A DNA stretch of 64,000 nt from Hyphomicrobium_A sp963726795 (GCA_963726795.1 CAVSDD010000004.1:1-64000), one strand, 5' to 3'. Counted from the stretch's first letter, positions 10,132 through 19,259 are shown. Numbers and translations: made by a program. Notes: a model not told the origin generated them from the sequence alone.

Positions 10132-10987
10132 CTACTTGGCTGACGCGAAAGGCGCGCCGTTTTCGATCCTGAAGTTCTGCGATTTGTCGATCATCGCGAC
10201 GAGACGGATGATGCAGCCGTCGCCGCGATCCCAGTTCCAGGGGAAGAACGAGAAGGTCACGCGCTTGCCGGTCACCGCGTCGAGATCGCCGCCGACATTC
10301 TCGATGCCGAGAATCCCGTTGGTGAAGAGCTTGCGATGCACGGGCTCCCACTCGGGATGAGCCTCTTTCCAGTCAACCCCGCCCGACCATTTCTTGAATT
10401 CTTCCGCGAGATGGGGATGCAGCGGGCCGTTGCGGTGCGGGCCGATCGCTGTCGCGAGCGGATGGTCGTTGGCCTGCGTGTCGTGGCCGACGACCTTGAC
10501 CTTCTTCTCGACGAACCAGTCGCCGGCGGACGGTACGAAGCCCGGGCACTTGCAGAAATATTCCTCGCTGTCGCGATATTTGTGATGCCAGCCGGTGTTG
10601 ACGATCACGACGTCGCGCGGACGCACCGCCTTGCCCGGCGGCCTTTTCGAGATCGTCATAGGTGATCGGCTCCCACATCTTCTTCGGGATCGAGACCACG
10701 ATGCCGGAGCCGAAGAAATGCGGCAGCGGCACTTCGTCGATGAAAGGCGTATCCTCGACCACATGCGCGGGCGCGTCGATGTGGGTGGTGTTGTGCATGC
10801 TGGTCGTGATGCGCTGCGACAGCACGCCCGACTTCGCCATGTAGTGGATGCGCTCGATCTTGACGTCTTCGAAATAGGGCCAGTTCGGCGACTGGAATCC
10901 GAAGCGGTGGGAGAGATTGTAGAACTCGAGCCCCATCGGATTGTCGAGGTTCGACTGGAACTCGATTCCGCGCACCGTGATGGACAT
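10132..10987 (-). CDS. Cyclase-family metal-dependent hydrolase, frameshifted
   Basis: This belongs to the cyclase/kynurenine-formamidase family (PF04199), Mn or Zn hydrolases that open cyclic diketones, amides or lactones. ATG 10987 begins MSITVRGIEFQSNL. The metal motif usually written HxGTHxD is here HNTTHIDAPAH at residues 65-75. The second half, with VVIVNTGWHHKY, GHDTQANDHPL and NVGGDLDAV, is in another frame after an extra base near 10640. It is the first gene after the promoter and lies opposite iclR. Dihydrophloroglucinol cyclohydrolase of the reductive phloroglucinol pathway belongs to this family. Confidence 0.78.
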
Positions 10988-11035
10988 GCAGCGTCTCCTC
11001 CGATTGTGTTCGCGTGAGCGCTTGCGGACGCCACG

Positions 11036-11070
11036 TGTATCGCGATACAATGCATGTGTATCGTGATACA
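11036..11070. promoter_or_regulatory. Tandem palindromic operator between cyclase operon and iclR
   Basis: There are two 14-bp palindromes. TGTATCGCGATACA (11036-11049) is perfect and TGTATCGTGATACA (11057-11070) is one mismatch from perfect. Their start-to-start distance is 21 bp, two helical turns, so bound dimers would sit on the same face. They lie 49-83 bases upstream of the cyclase ATG and about 90 bases upstream of iclR. They are the obvious candidate binding site for the adjacent IclR protein, controlling both directions. Confidence 0.7.
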
Positions 11071-11155
11071 GTCAAGTGGCGTCGCCGAGAATTTTGTTCT
11101 CGGCCGCAAGAGGCGCATATGCCGGGGCAGGCGGTCGGCGAGCGGGAGAAGGGGA

Positions 11156-11933
11156 GTGGAAGCGGACGCAATCGGCGAGGAGGACAAGTCGGCTGGCATG
11201 GGCGTGCAGGTCATCGCCCGCGCCGCCAGCGTGCTGCGCGCGCTTGAGGGCAAGCCTGAGGGCCTGAGCCTGGCGCAGATCGCTCGCGAGGTCGGCCTTG
11301 CGCGCTCGACGGTGCAGCGCATCGTCGCGGCGCTCGCAGCGGAAGGGTTCGTGAGCGAGGCGCAGCCCGGACGCGGCGTGCGAATCGGCGCAGGTCTTGC
11401 GAGGATTGCGGCGTCGATCAGCTCAAATCTGACCGACGTCCTGCATCCGCATCTCGTCGCGCTTCGCGATCAGGTCGGCGAAACGGTCGACCTGTCGATT
11501 CTATCGGGCGGCTCGGTCGTGTTCATCGACCAGATTGCGGGGCAGCAGCGTCTCGTCGCGCTATCGGGTATCGGCGAACGATTTCCCGCTCCACTGCACC
11601 GCCAACGGCAAGGCGATTCTCGCCTGCTTCAACAAGCAGGACGCGGTCGCCCTTATCGACCGGAGCGCAGCCGAGCATCCTGAACATCCCTTGCCGGACC
11701 GGGCGAAGCTGCTTCGCGAACTCGATGCCGTCAGACGTCGCAATCTCGCGTTCGATCTCGGCGAGCACGACATCGGGATCAGCGCCGTCGGCGCCGCCGT
11801 GCTCGACGCCTTCGGACGTCCCGCCGCTGTCTCGATTCCGGCGCCTTCTCACCGCTTCAACGCGGAACGCGACGCGCTGTCAGCCGCAATACTGGCGTTC
11901 CGGGAGAAGATGCGGACGGTTGTCGGGCGCTGA
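11156..11933 (+). CDS. IclR-family transcriptional regulator, frameshifted
   Basis: The N-terminal winged helix VIARAASVLRAL...LSLAQIAREVGLARSTVQRIVAAL is followed by the IclR effector domain, with VDLSILSGGSVVFIDQIAG, FPLHCTANGKAILACF and the C-terminal GISAVGAAVLDAFGRPAAVSI. One extra C near 11586 shifts the frame in the middle of the effector domain. GTG 11156 follows a purine-rich GGAGAAGGGGA, and ATG 11198 is an alternative start. It is divergent from the catabolic operon and probably senses an operon substrate or intermediate. Confidence 0.85.
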
Positions 11934-12407
11934 GAAGCGATACGTCTGGTGTCGTGCCCGCAAATGACTTCCCCTCGGTGAGGAGGGCATGCAAATTCGT
12001 CGGGTGGTTTGGCCGCAAGCGTTAGTGCATGGTCGTTATTCGCGCGCGCGGGGATTGAGCAGCGGGTCGGGCCAGAGAGTGTAGCGATTGATGGTCGCGA
12101 GTTCGTCGCCGCCAAAAGTCTCGCGGCCGAACGGTCCTGGAAGCCGGCCACCCCGCGGCGCGGCTGCGCCGGGGTCAGCAGATGTCGGTCGGCGAGGCGA
12201 AAGATGCGGTGCTGCGCAGTCGATCCGTTGCAGCGCAGAGGTTTTCGAGGGCGCCGGCGGAACTGCAAAGTCGAAAGTGGCGTGAATCTGGTCATAATTC
12301 AGTTGAATTGGGTGTTTGGAGACGCAGCCGTAGATCGAGTGGCCACGCTTGGCGCAGATTTAGGTCGGCGCAGATGATGTGGGCGACGATCGCGTCGCAT
12401 CCTGCGG

Positions 12408-12450
12408 CCTCATCCTGAGGGCGAAGCGAAGCCTCGCGTCTCGAAGGACG
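12408..12450. repeat. RIME-like intergenic repeat
   Basis: The pattern CCTCATCCTGAGG followed by an imperfect complement and CGTCTCGAAGGACG is the hallmark of a dispersed intergenic palindromic element frequent in Hyphomicrobiales genomes. Only this copy is evident in the window. It supports an alphaproteobacterial origin for this segment. Confidence 0.5.
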
Positions 12451-12840
12451 ATCCATGAGCAGCGCGGCGCAAGGGGCGCATTTGGAGTGGTCCCTACGCC
12501 AAGCTCACGGCAGGCTTTCGAGGCCTCTTCGCGGCGCCTCGGGACGGGGCTGTTGCACTTATCTGAACTGGACGCATGAATCAAGGCGGCGACGCGTTCA
12601 GGCAAGGTTTTCGCTCAAGCGCGCGCCTCGACCACCAGGCGAGGAGCAGAAAAAGAAAACAATCTGTTTTCGATAATCGGAATTCGTGCTATAACTCTTC
12701 CTTCGCCGGATCGAACCTGAGCCGAGGCGCAGAGTGAGGAGCGGCGACGTCCGGTTGGGACTTTTGAGGCGCATCGACGAGGGAGAGAATTTTTTATTTG
12801 AATCGGCCATAACCCTTTGAAAAGTCTCGATTAGAAAAAA

Positions 12841-12898
12841 TAAACGCTAGTAAACGCTAGCAAATTTACTAGCGTTTACTAGCGCTTACTCGCGTTTA
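12841..12898. repeat. Array of 10-bp TAAACGCTAG units forming a 20-bp hairpin
   Basis: Two direct copies of TAAACGCTAG (12841-12860) are followed by an 8-base AT-rich spacer. Three inverted units then follow: CTAGCGTTTA, CTAGCGCTTA and CTCGCGTTTA. The central arms pair 19 of 20 bases. The 10-bp period is close to one helical turn. The arrangement resembles iterons or a multi-dimer operator more than a terminator; what binds it is unknown. Confidence 0.7.
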
Positions 12899-13069
12899 TT
12901 GACGCGAAGCCGACCCCATGGCTTCGCGCTCAAGCTCTCTTGGCCGTAACCCATTGTCCTACGTTCCGCTCTTGGCTGAGCGGAACAGGGCGTCGATGAC
13001 TAGCAGGAAGCCTCGAGCAGAGCGACGAGGCGAGCGGGGGCCCCGATCCGTGATAGCGCGCGCACACGC

Positions 13070-13993
13070 TCAGCCGCGAACAAGCACGCCCGCGGGCAAG
13101 CGCGCGGCGAGTTCGCGTCCCGCCTCTCGGCCCAGCGCCTCGGCGTCGGCGGATGGTCCGTCGGCGGCGACGGGGAAGCTTTCGGATCCGTCGGGTCGCA
13201 GCACCTCGCCCCGGAACAGGACCCGGCCGTTCACGAGACGAGCGTGGCCGGCGATCGGCGTGCGGCAGGAGCCCTCCAGCTCCGCGAGGAACGCGCGTTC
13301 GGCGGTGAGCGCCCATCCCGTCTCGGAATCGGCGATTGCCGCGAGCACATCGCGGGTCCTGCCGTCCGCAGTCCGGGCGGTCAGCGCGATCGCGCCCTGG
13401 CCAGGGGCGGGAAGGAAAGCCTCGAGGTCGAGCGGCCCCCGGGCCCGGTGAGCGAGACCGAGCCGTTTCAGCCCCGCCATGGCGAGCAGCGTCGCGCCGA
13501 CCGCGCCCGATTCGGCCTTGCGCAACCGCGTTTCAACATTTCCTCGAAGAAGCTCCGGCCTTAGGTCGGGACGCAGGCGAAGGAGCTGACCCTGCCGGCG
13601 CAGCGAGGCGGCCCCGAAACTCGCCCCCTGAGGCAGGCCCTCGACCGTATCGGCCAAGGCGGAGATCAGCGCGTCGCGCGGGTCCTCGCGTGGCAGGAAG
13701 CCCGCGATCGCAACGCCTTCGGGCATCAGCGACGGCAAGTCCTTCGCCGAATGAACGGCGGCGTCGATCTCGCCCGCCAGCAGGGCCGCGTCGATCTCCT
13801 TGGTGAAAAGGCCCTTGCCTCCCACGTCCGCCAGCGGCCGGTCCTGGATCAGGTCGCCAGTGGTGCGGATGATTTTTAGCGCCACGCGTCCGGGCTCCCA
13901 GCCCAGCGACTGCGTGAGGCGATCGCGAGTTTCCTCGGCTTGCGCGAGCGCCAGCGGCGAGCCGCGCGTGCCGAGTGTAAAAATTGACGTCAT
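13070..13993 (-). CDS. hemC: Hydroxymethylbilane synthase (porphobilinogen deaminase)
   Basis: This enzyme polymerises four porphobilinogen units to hydroxymethylbilane in tetrapyrrole synthesis. It has 307 residues, a normal length, with no frameshift. The start TLGTRGSPLALAQAEE, the catalytic aspartate in HSAKDLPS (Asp85), the polypyrrole-binding RRQGQLLRLRPDL...LRGNVETRL and the dipyrromethane-attachment cysteine in GSCRTPIAG (Cys243) are all present. The C-terminal domain is complete. The usual divergent tsaD neighbour of rhizobia is absent. A short unassigned gap separates it from the next plus-strand gene. Confidence 0.95.
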   Translation of the reverse strand: MTSIFTLGTRGSPLALAQAEETRDRLTQSLGWEPGRVALKIIRTTGDLIQDRPLADVGGKGLFTKEIDAALLAGEIDAAVHSAKDLPSLMPEGVAIAGFLPREDPRDALISALADTVEGLPQGASFGAASLRRQGQLLRLRPDLRPELLRGNVETRLRKAESGAVGATLLAMAGLKRLGLAHRARGPLDLEAFLPAPGQGAIALTARTADGRTRDVLAAIADSETGWALTAERAFLAELEGSCRTPIAGHARLVNGRVLFRGEVLRPDGSESFPVAADGPSADAEALGREAGRELAARLPAGVLVRG

Positions 13994-14207
13994 GGGGCGT
14001 CTCTATTCGGCTCGCTGCACGCGCTGTCAAATCATGCAGCGCCTTGCGCAGGACTTCCAGCGCCGGCTCGGCGGCCTGGTGAAATTCACGGACGCTCCCT
14101 GGAACCGTGGACCGCGCACAGTTTCAGAGACAAATCGGACTCGGGCGGCCGGGCCGGCGTGAGGCGGCGACGATTCCGCTACCTCCTTTCCGGAGGCCGC
14201 GATAGAT

Positions 14208-14741
14208 TTGACATATTCAGGCAGCGACCTTCGAGACGCTTTGCGACGGCTGATCAAATTTCTTCACACGATCGGAGCCACCGGGCTCATGGGGTCCATC
14301 GCGTCCCTGCTTGTCCTCATGAGTATTTCGCCGCCGTCGACTTCCCTTGCTGGATACGCCTTGATGCGCGGCGCGATAGCCGAAATCGCGACTTGGATTT
14401 TTTTTCCTTCGTTCTCGCTCACTCTTGTCGCGGGCATGTTGGCGATTGCCGTGAACCGCGCATTTCACGACGCCGGCTGGGCCTGGGTAAAGCTCGCAAC
14501 CGGGATTCTCGTCTTCGCGGGCAGCTTCCAGGTTCTGGGCTCCGTACAGGAGGAAGCCAAGCGAAGCGCCGGCGCGTTTGCGGGCCAGCTGGACCCCGAG
14601 ACGATCACAGGGTCGTTTGGAGAGGAAAGCGCGTTGTGGGTTCTTCTTGCGGTCTCGACCGCAAATGTTGTGCTTGGCGTCTGGCGGCCGCGCCTCACGC
14701 AGATTTCGCGGACATCGGGAGAACACCGAAAAGCAGGCTGA
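14208..14741 (+). CDS. Four-helix integral membrane protein, unknown function
   Basis: This is a 177-residue protein with four predicted membrane segments: about residues 20-42, 54-78, 88-112 and 140-160. TTG 14208 is the only sensible start and is preceded by GGAGG at 14192-14196. The shape (short loops, R-rich N-terminus) resembles DUF2269-type membrane proteins, but I cannot assign the family securely. It lies divergent from hemC, and nothing nearby suggests a role. Confidence 0.6.
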   Translation: MTYSGSDLRDALRRLIKFLHTIGATGLMGSIASLLVLMSISPPSTSLAGYALMRGAIAEIATWIFFPSFSLTLVAGMLAIAVNRAFHDAGWAWVKLATGILVFAGSFQVLGSVQEEAKRSAGAFAGQLDPETITGSFGEESALWVLLAVSTANVVLGVWRPRLTQISRTSGEHRKAG

Positions 14742-14946
14742 GACAGTTGCGCAATCTTGACTTGAACGAAGAAGTGGAAACACGGTTTGACACCCGACCG
14801 CATGGTGGAGAAGGTGATTTCGATATGTTGATTGTGAATTATAGTAGGTGTCGCTTATTCCGCGTACATGACTGGTATGTCGAACCGGGTCTGGAGCCAA
14901 CCTCAAGATGACCAGGCGGCTGGCCCGCCAGGCAACGGAGAGCAGA

Positions 14947-15447
14947 ATGGATCGACGCGACATTCTCTTGGGGACAACGACGGCAGCCGTGAGTTTGGCG
15001 CTGCCGGGTCAAAGCCAGGCGCAGGCGAAGTCGCTGAAGGACAAGCTTGTCGGCGCGTGGGGTCTTGTCGACATTTACGACATGGGCAAAGACGCGTCGC
15101 AATATTACGTCTGGGGCGAAGGCGTCCAAGGCCTCGCCGTGTACACATCCAATGGCCATTTTTCGTCACAAATCATCTCGGCGAATCGCGACAAAGGCGC
15201 CTCGAAGACCCCCCGCATGCCGGTCGGACAGTCGATCGGGTATTTTGGGACTTACACGGTCGACGAGGGGACGATGACAATCAAATTAAAAATCGATCGG
15301 TGCTCGTTTCCCGGTTGGGACGGCATAGAACGAGTCACCAAGATCGCTTTGCTGACTGTTGACGAGTTGAGAACCGAGGCCGCGCCTGTCCACGATCCCC
15401 TCAATGGCGAGGTTATCCCGAAGGCGCAGTATAAGCGCGTTGGCTAG
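14947..15447 (+). CDS. Exported lipocalin-like domain protein
   Basis: ATG 14947, preceded by GGAGAG, gives a Tat-like signal: MDRRDILLGTTTAAVSLALP followed by AQA as a likely cleavage site. The mature part KLVGAWGLVDIYD...GLAVYTSNGHFSSQI...GTYTVDEGTMTIK matches the lipocalin-like (Lipocalin_5) domain, a small beta-barrel common in proteobacteria. Its ligand is unknown. The gene is intact and stands alone; the following 370 bases hold no gene. Confidence 0.72.
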   Translation: MDRRDILLGTTTAAVSLALPGQSQAQAKSLKDKLVGAWGLVDIYDMGKDASQYYVWGEGVQGLAVYTSNGHFSSQIISANRDKGASKTPRMPVGQSIGYFGTYTVDEGTMTIKLKIDRCSFPGWDGIERVTKIALLTVDELRTEAAPVHDPLNGEVIPKAQYKRVG

Positions 15448-15820
15448 TCGCTATCCCGGGGGATAGGCGCAGTCCGCGCAATCGAGATCAGTCGACGGCA
15501 TGTGGGGAAGTGAACCGCCGTGGCGAAGTGTACGCCGTGAACTCAGCTGTTCGGCTGGAACTCGTGGCTGACGTAGCCAAGCAGGCCCTTGGCCGCCTCT
15601 TGCGGTCGTCAAGCCCCAGGCGCGTCGGCGATCAACGCGAAGCGCCGAGTCGAAGCTTGGTCTCGACTCCGGCCGCATCGGCGATCCAAGATTGTCGGAA
15701 GCTCGTCACACTCGGCGATCGACTGCGACGCGAGTCCAGCCTCAGGGCTTGCCGCCGCCGCGTTCCAGGGGTGGGGGCGACAGGCAGGCACAAATTTCCG
15801 ATCTGGGCAGCCTCTCTGAG
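15448..15820. other. Spacer with decayed coding sequence
   Basis: No open gene is supported. Minus-strand readings include GLLGYVSHEFQ followed by a stop (around 15545-15580), which looks like a genuine protein C-terminus. I cannot assign it to a family. Confidence 0.3.
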
Positions 15821-15879
15821 CTATCCTTCTCCCGCGATCGAGTCTCCCGGGGGCAGGCCTAGCAGGATGCTGAAAAAGT

Positions 15880-16190
15880 CACTGCGGTTGCGCCACAGCG
15901 CGCCATGCTCGATCTCGCCCGCCACGCCGACGATCGCGCCCTTGCCGTAACCCTGGATCGTCTTGGGTCCCCTCCCGGGCGCGGCGATCAGCGCGTTCGC
16001 CAGGTCGAGACCGAGCGGCTTCAAATCGTCGGAGAAGCCGATGATGTCCTCGACATAGCGGCCGGCGAAGGGGTTCTTAATCACAGCGAAGAATCGCGTA
16101 AGATGTTGTTCGGGCGCTGGGCGTGCTCGGCGACCAGCTCGTCGAGCGGCCGCACCTCGTCGACATGGCCGTGGCGACCTTTAGCGCGTC
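15880..16190 (-). pseudogene. Amino-acid-synthesis family (DUF1185) fragment
   Basis: The reading HVDEVRPLDELVAEHAQRPN, then VIKNPFAGRYVEDIIGFSDD and GYGKGAIVGVAGEIEHGALW matches the N-terminal half of the AA_synth family (PF06684). One shift occurs near 16095. After EIEHGALW homology ends at about 15895 and roughly half the protein is missing. The sequence that follows, GACTTTTTCAGCATCCTGC on the minus strand, resembles an insertion-sequence end, so a past insertion could have truncated it. An LLM oxidoreductase gene lies upstream on the same strand, and the two families often co-occur in degradation clusters. Confidence 0.55.
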
Positions 16191-16582
16191 GAAGGCGGGC
16201 GGCAGATCGGCCGCGCAATATCGCTCATGTCGTCGTCGCGCCGATGCGCACGCTGGCGTTGTGAAGCGTACAACGCGCAGTGCGGATATGTTGGAAATGG
16301 CGACATAGTCGCCATGCAGCGGACGCTCTCCCTCGCCGGGATAAAAGTCAGTCCCTCCGGCTGACGCGCGCGCCGCTTTCGCCCAGCAACCCTAGCGCAT
16401 CGTCGAGGTTGGAAGGTCGAGCATACATGCGCGCAGCTCAGACGTCGGATGTTTGTATGCAAATGATCGAGCGAACTCACGCCTTGTCAAGGACGGTCCA
16501 TCAGGCGGAGGCGGAATTGCAGGGCGCTCTTGGCAGCGCGCTTCACAAGCGGCTCGTCGCCGAGCGCTCGGAATATTTAGGG

Positions 16583-17454
16583 CTAGGAACAGTCGTCTGG
16601 AAGGCCCATCGCGAGCGCACCCAGCGTTCGGTCACGTGTCCCAATGTCTCCCTCGCCATGGACCGGCTGGATGCAGACTTGATCGGCGCCGGCTTGCAAA
16701 TGCGCCGCGAGACCGCGGGCGATCGTCGCCACGTCGCCCCAGAGCACCATCGCATCGATGAACCTATCGGAACCGCCGTCGGCGAGATCAGCTTCAGTGA
16801 AGCCGATACGCAGCCAGTTATTGCGATAATTGGTCAAGCTCATATAGCGTTCGAGTTCTCGCCGGGCGAGCCGGCGCGCCGCCGTGGCGTCCGTCTCGAG
16901 GCAAACTTTCTGTTCGACTGCGAGCAGCTTGCCCGGTCCCAGGGCGGTTCTCGCTTCGCGAGTATGATCGGGGGTCACGTTATAGGGGACCGCGCCCGCC
17001 GTACGCTCTGCGGCGAGTTTCAGCATCAACGGTCCAAGCGCCGCGACCACAACAGGCCACTCCGCCGCGTTTGACTGATCCTTATAGAGGCCGTCGAGAT
17101 AGCGGCGCATGGTCGGCACGGGTTTTTCATACACGTGGCCGCGCAGCTTCTCGACCATGGGCGCGTGGCTGACGCCGAGGCCGAGGATGAAGCGATCGTC
17201 ATAGAGGCTGGACAAGGTGCGCAGGCCGCGTCTCGCGGTGTACGGGTCGCGCGCATAGATGTTCGCGATTGAGCTGCCGATGATTAGCCGCTCCGTGTTC
17301 GCCAGCATGAAGCTCGCGATGGAGAGCAATTCTATCCAACCGCCTCCGGGTACCAGAATGTCGAATAGCCGTGGTCTTCAACCGTCCGCAGCAGGCGCCG
17401 GATCCCGGCTGCGTCCAAACGGTCGATGGGATACCAGACGCCCAGCTTTCCCAA
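16583..17454 (-). CDS. Luciferase-like (LLM class) flavin oxidoreductase, frameshifted
   Basis: This is a TIM-barrel flavin- or F420-dependent oxidoreductase of about 290 residues. The N-terminus reads LGKLGVWYPIDRLDAAG and YSTFWYPEA. After a shift near 17340 come FMLANTERLIIGSSIANIYARDP, YDDRFILGLGVSHAPMVEKL, the long variable region and the C-terminal GADQVCIQPVHGEGD. TTG 17454 is a plausible start, but the N-terminal boundary is uncertain. The substrate is unknown. It is upstream of the broken AA_synth gene on the same strand. Confidence 0.75.
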
Positions 17455-17674
17455 TTGCCTATTACGTCGAACTCCCCGAATGCACCGCAGGCGCCGCGTC
17501 ACCAGCGATGGCCGCGGCGCGCCCATCAAATCGGCGTGAACCTCATCGCGGGACTACGCCATTTTGGTTAGGGTCGTATCAGCCCGCGCAGCGGTCGATT
17601 GCATCTGCGGTAGAGATACCACATCTCTTTATAACTGCCTCACACAAGCTCGTGTAAGCTCACAGAAGCCTAGT

Positions 17675-18094
17675 ATGCACTGCGATGTCAACGACTTAGG
17701 TGTGGCGCGGGACAAGGACAACCACGTCGCCCAGAAGAATCTCGCGGACGCCATCTCCGACTACAAGGACGCTCAGGCGCAGCTTGGCGCGACCATTAAT
17801 CACAAGGATTGGCCGAGCATTCCCAACGCTCTGTCGCGTCATCTGAGGTCGCTGGACACACAACTTAGAGGTGCAGGGATCACAATCCGCTGGCCGACTA
17901 GTCACAAAGCTGGACGGAAGATATCCGTCGTTGTGAAGAAAAAGGACGCTAGGGACATAGGAGTAGACGAGGGGCCATCGTCCCCCGCCGAAATCATCGT
18001 CCCCCGGCCCAGAAAATATGGAAAAATCATCGTCCCCCAAAAAAAGGGGGACGATCCTTCGCCGCCCCCCGGCATCAGCGGCGATGATCATTAA
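17675..18094 (+). CDS. Primase/helicase C-terminus-like protein, probably partial
   Basis: This 139-residue reading from ATG 17675 contains WPSIPNALSRHLRSLDTQLR and GAGITIRWPTSHKAGRKI. The pattern resembles the C-terminal winged-helix tail of plasmid- or prophage-type primase/helicase proteins. The larger N-terminal ATPase part is absent, so it is likely a remnant. The last 40 residues are encoded by the GTCCCCC repeats described separately. Related small zinc-binding genes follow, consistent with a relic of an integrated element. Confidence 0.45.
   Translation: MHCDVNDLGVARDKDNHVAQKNLADAISDYKDAQAQLGATINHKDWPSIPNALSRHLRSLDTQLRGAGITIRWPTSHKAGRKISVVVKKKDARDIGVDEGPSSPAEIIVPRPRKYGKIIVPQKKGDDPSPPPGISGDDH
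17977..18055 (+). repeat. ATCGTCCCCC repeats ending in a perfect hairpin
   Basis: ATCGTCCCCC occurs directly at 17977, 17996 and 18029. A perfect inverted copy lies at 18046-18055, and the last pair is separated by seven A residues. The 10-bp stem falls inside the end of the open frame, 39 bases before its stop. It could act as a terminator-like structure or be a slippage product. Confidence 0.6.
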
Positions 18095-18222
18095 GATCTC
18101 GATACGGGTCTCGTCGATCCGGACGACCTGCCTTTTATCGAGGATGAACCGGAATATCCCTCCTCTTCTCCGTACGGTCAACACTCGTCTGGGTTGCGCG
18201 ATAAGGACAAGGGTTTCGAGAT

Positions 18223-18613
18223 ATGACGGGCGCCGAGATCCTCGCTGCGGCCGCGGCGCGCGGCTTCAGGGTAGGGCTGAATTCCACCGGCGATGGGTTG
18301 ATATTATGGCCAGGCGACGACCCGCCGGCCGACCTCGTCGATCTCATCAGGGGCGCAAAACCCGAGATCATCGCGGTCCTTCAAGCCGAGCGCGGGCGCA
18401 TCAATCACTGGATCGCGGATCGTCTCATCGACTGGCCGCCTGAATCCTGCCTGCATTGCCGCAAGCCGATCGTCGTCGGTCAGCTGTGGACCGTCGTCTC
18501 GAACGGCGAGGTCACGGCGCGCTTTCATCAGCCTTGCCACGGCGAGTGGCTGGCCCAGCAGGAAGGCGCTCGCGCGGCGGGCGCTGGGGCTCGACCGGGG
18601 CGAACGCAAATGA
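18223..18613 (+). CDS. Small docking-domain/zinc-binding protein, frameshifted
   Basis: Residues 1-50 (MTGAEILAAAAARGFRVGL to LIRGAKPEIIAVLQA) resemble the TubC-type N-terminal docking fold found in proteins near DUF3987 primases. This is followed by CLHCRKPIVVGQLW and FHQPCHGEWLA, a Cys-Cys-His-Cys zinc site. One extra base near 18575 shifts the frame; corrected, the tail is ARRALGLDRGERK and the stop is at 18611-18613. Function is unknown. It probably belongs to the same element remnant as its neighbours. Confidence 0.5.
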
Positions 18614-18638
18614 AGCTCATTGTCGACTGGAGCGTGAA

Positions 18639-19259
18639 ATGGCCGAACTCGATCGGCTGCTCGCGGCCGGTTGCTCGCATTGCGACGGTCCGGTTGGCCG
18701 CTTGTTGCGCCATGACGCCAGGGCGGGCGGCGAACAGATTTGGTTGGCCTGCTGTAGCTGCGGCGCGCGCTTGGGTGGCCCGCTGCCGCACGTCGACCAC
18801 CCGCGGCAATTCAGTTATCCGCTTTGTTCCGAGGGTCTGGGCGAAGACCTGACGCCAGAGGAGGTCGAAGAAACCGTCCTCGCCGCAAAGCCAGTCAGGC
18901 TCGCGGAATTGCTCCGTGAACTTCCGCGTCGCCGCGTTCTCGCGAATGTGCATCGTGAGTTCTCAGCCACCGGCTACGTCGTTGGCTGCGGCATCGCTGA
19001 AAGTGACCTTGCCGAGCTCGCTCCCCTGATCGGGGTTGGGAAATACGCCGCGCTTGAGTTTCGTGACGCCGGTGCTCGCTTGCTGAAGTGTGAACGCGAC
19101 CTCGTTCGAATATTGACGCCGCATCGCAAAGGCGAGCAACTCGATTTGAGCGACGTTTCAACTCTGCGACTTAAGCGGAGTGAAGTTTTCGCCCTGACTA
19201 GCGACCATCCCCGGATGGCCCTCCGGCGTCGTGCGCCATCCCAGGGCGGATCAGATTAA
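18639..19259 (+). CDS. Hypothetical protein with two CxxC pairs
   Basis: This is a 206-residue protein from ATG 18639. The first 60 residues hold GCSHCDGPVGRLLRHD and ACCSCGARLGG, two cysteine pairs likely to bind zinc. The remainder (LTPEEVEETVLAAKPVRLAE to the end) looks like a different, possibly fused sequence and has no motif I recognise. A short related copy of the first part (LLARGYPRCGGPVGR) occurs at 22795-22908. Confidence 0.5.
   Translation: MAELDRLLAAGCSHCDGPVGRLLRHDARAGGEQIWLACCSCGARLGGPLPHVDHPRQFSYPLCSEGLGEDLTPEEVEETVLAAKPVRLAELLRELPRRRVLANVHREFSATGYVVGCGIAESDLAELAPLIGVGKYAALEFRDAGARLLKCERDLVRILTPHRKGEQLDLSDVSTLRLKRSEVFALTSDHPRMALRRRAPSQGGSD

Larger units (their letters stand above)
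11934..13069. other. Long spacer between iclR and hemC
   Basis: I find no convincing complete gene in these 1.1 kb. On the minus strand a short reading (ending near 12043) gives RETFGGDELATINRYTLW and then NPRARE before a stop. This looks like a C-terminal fragment of a real protein, but I cannot name it. The stretch also contains the dispersed repeat at 12408-12450 and the 10-bp iterated palindrome at 12841-12898. Confidence 0.4.

Noticed and set aside
12841..12898. CRISPR array or rho-independent terminator
   Set aside because: Units are 10 bp with no spacers, so not CRISPR. The stem is AT/GC mixed, lacks a T-tract and is not directly after a gene, so not a terminator.
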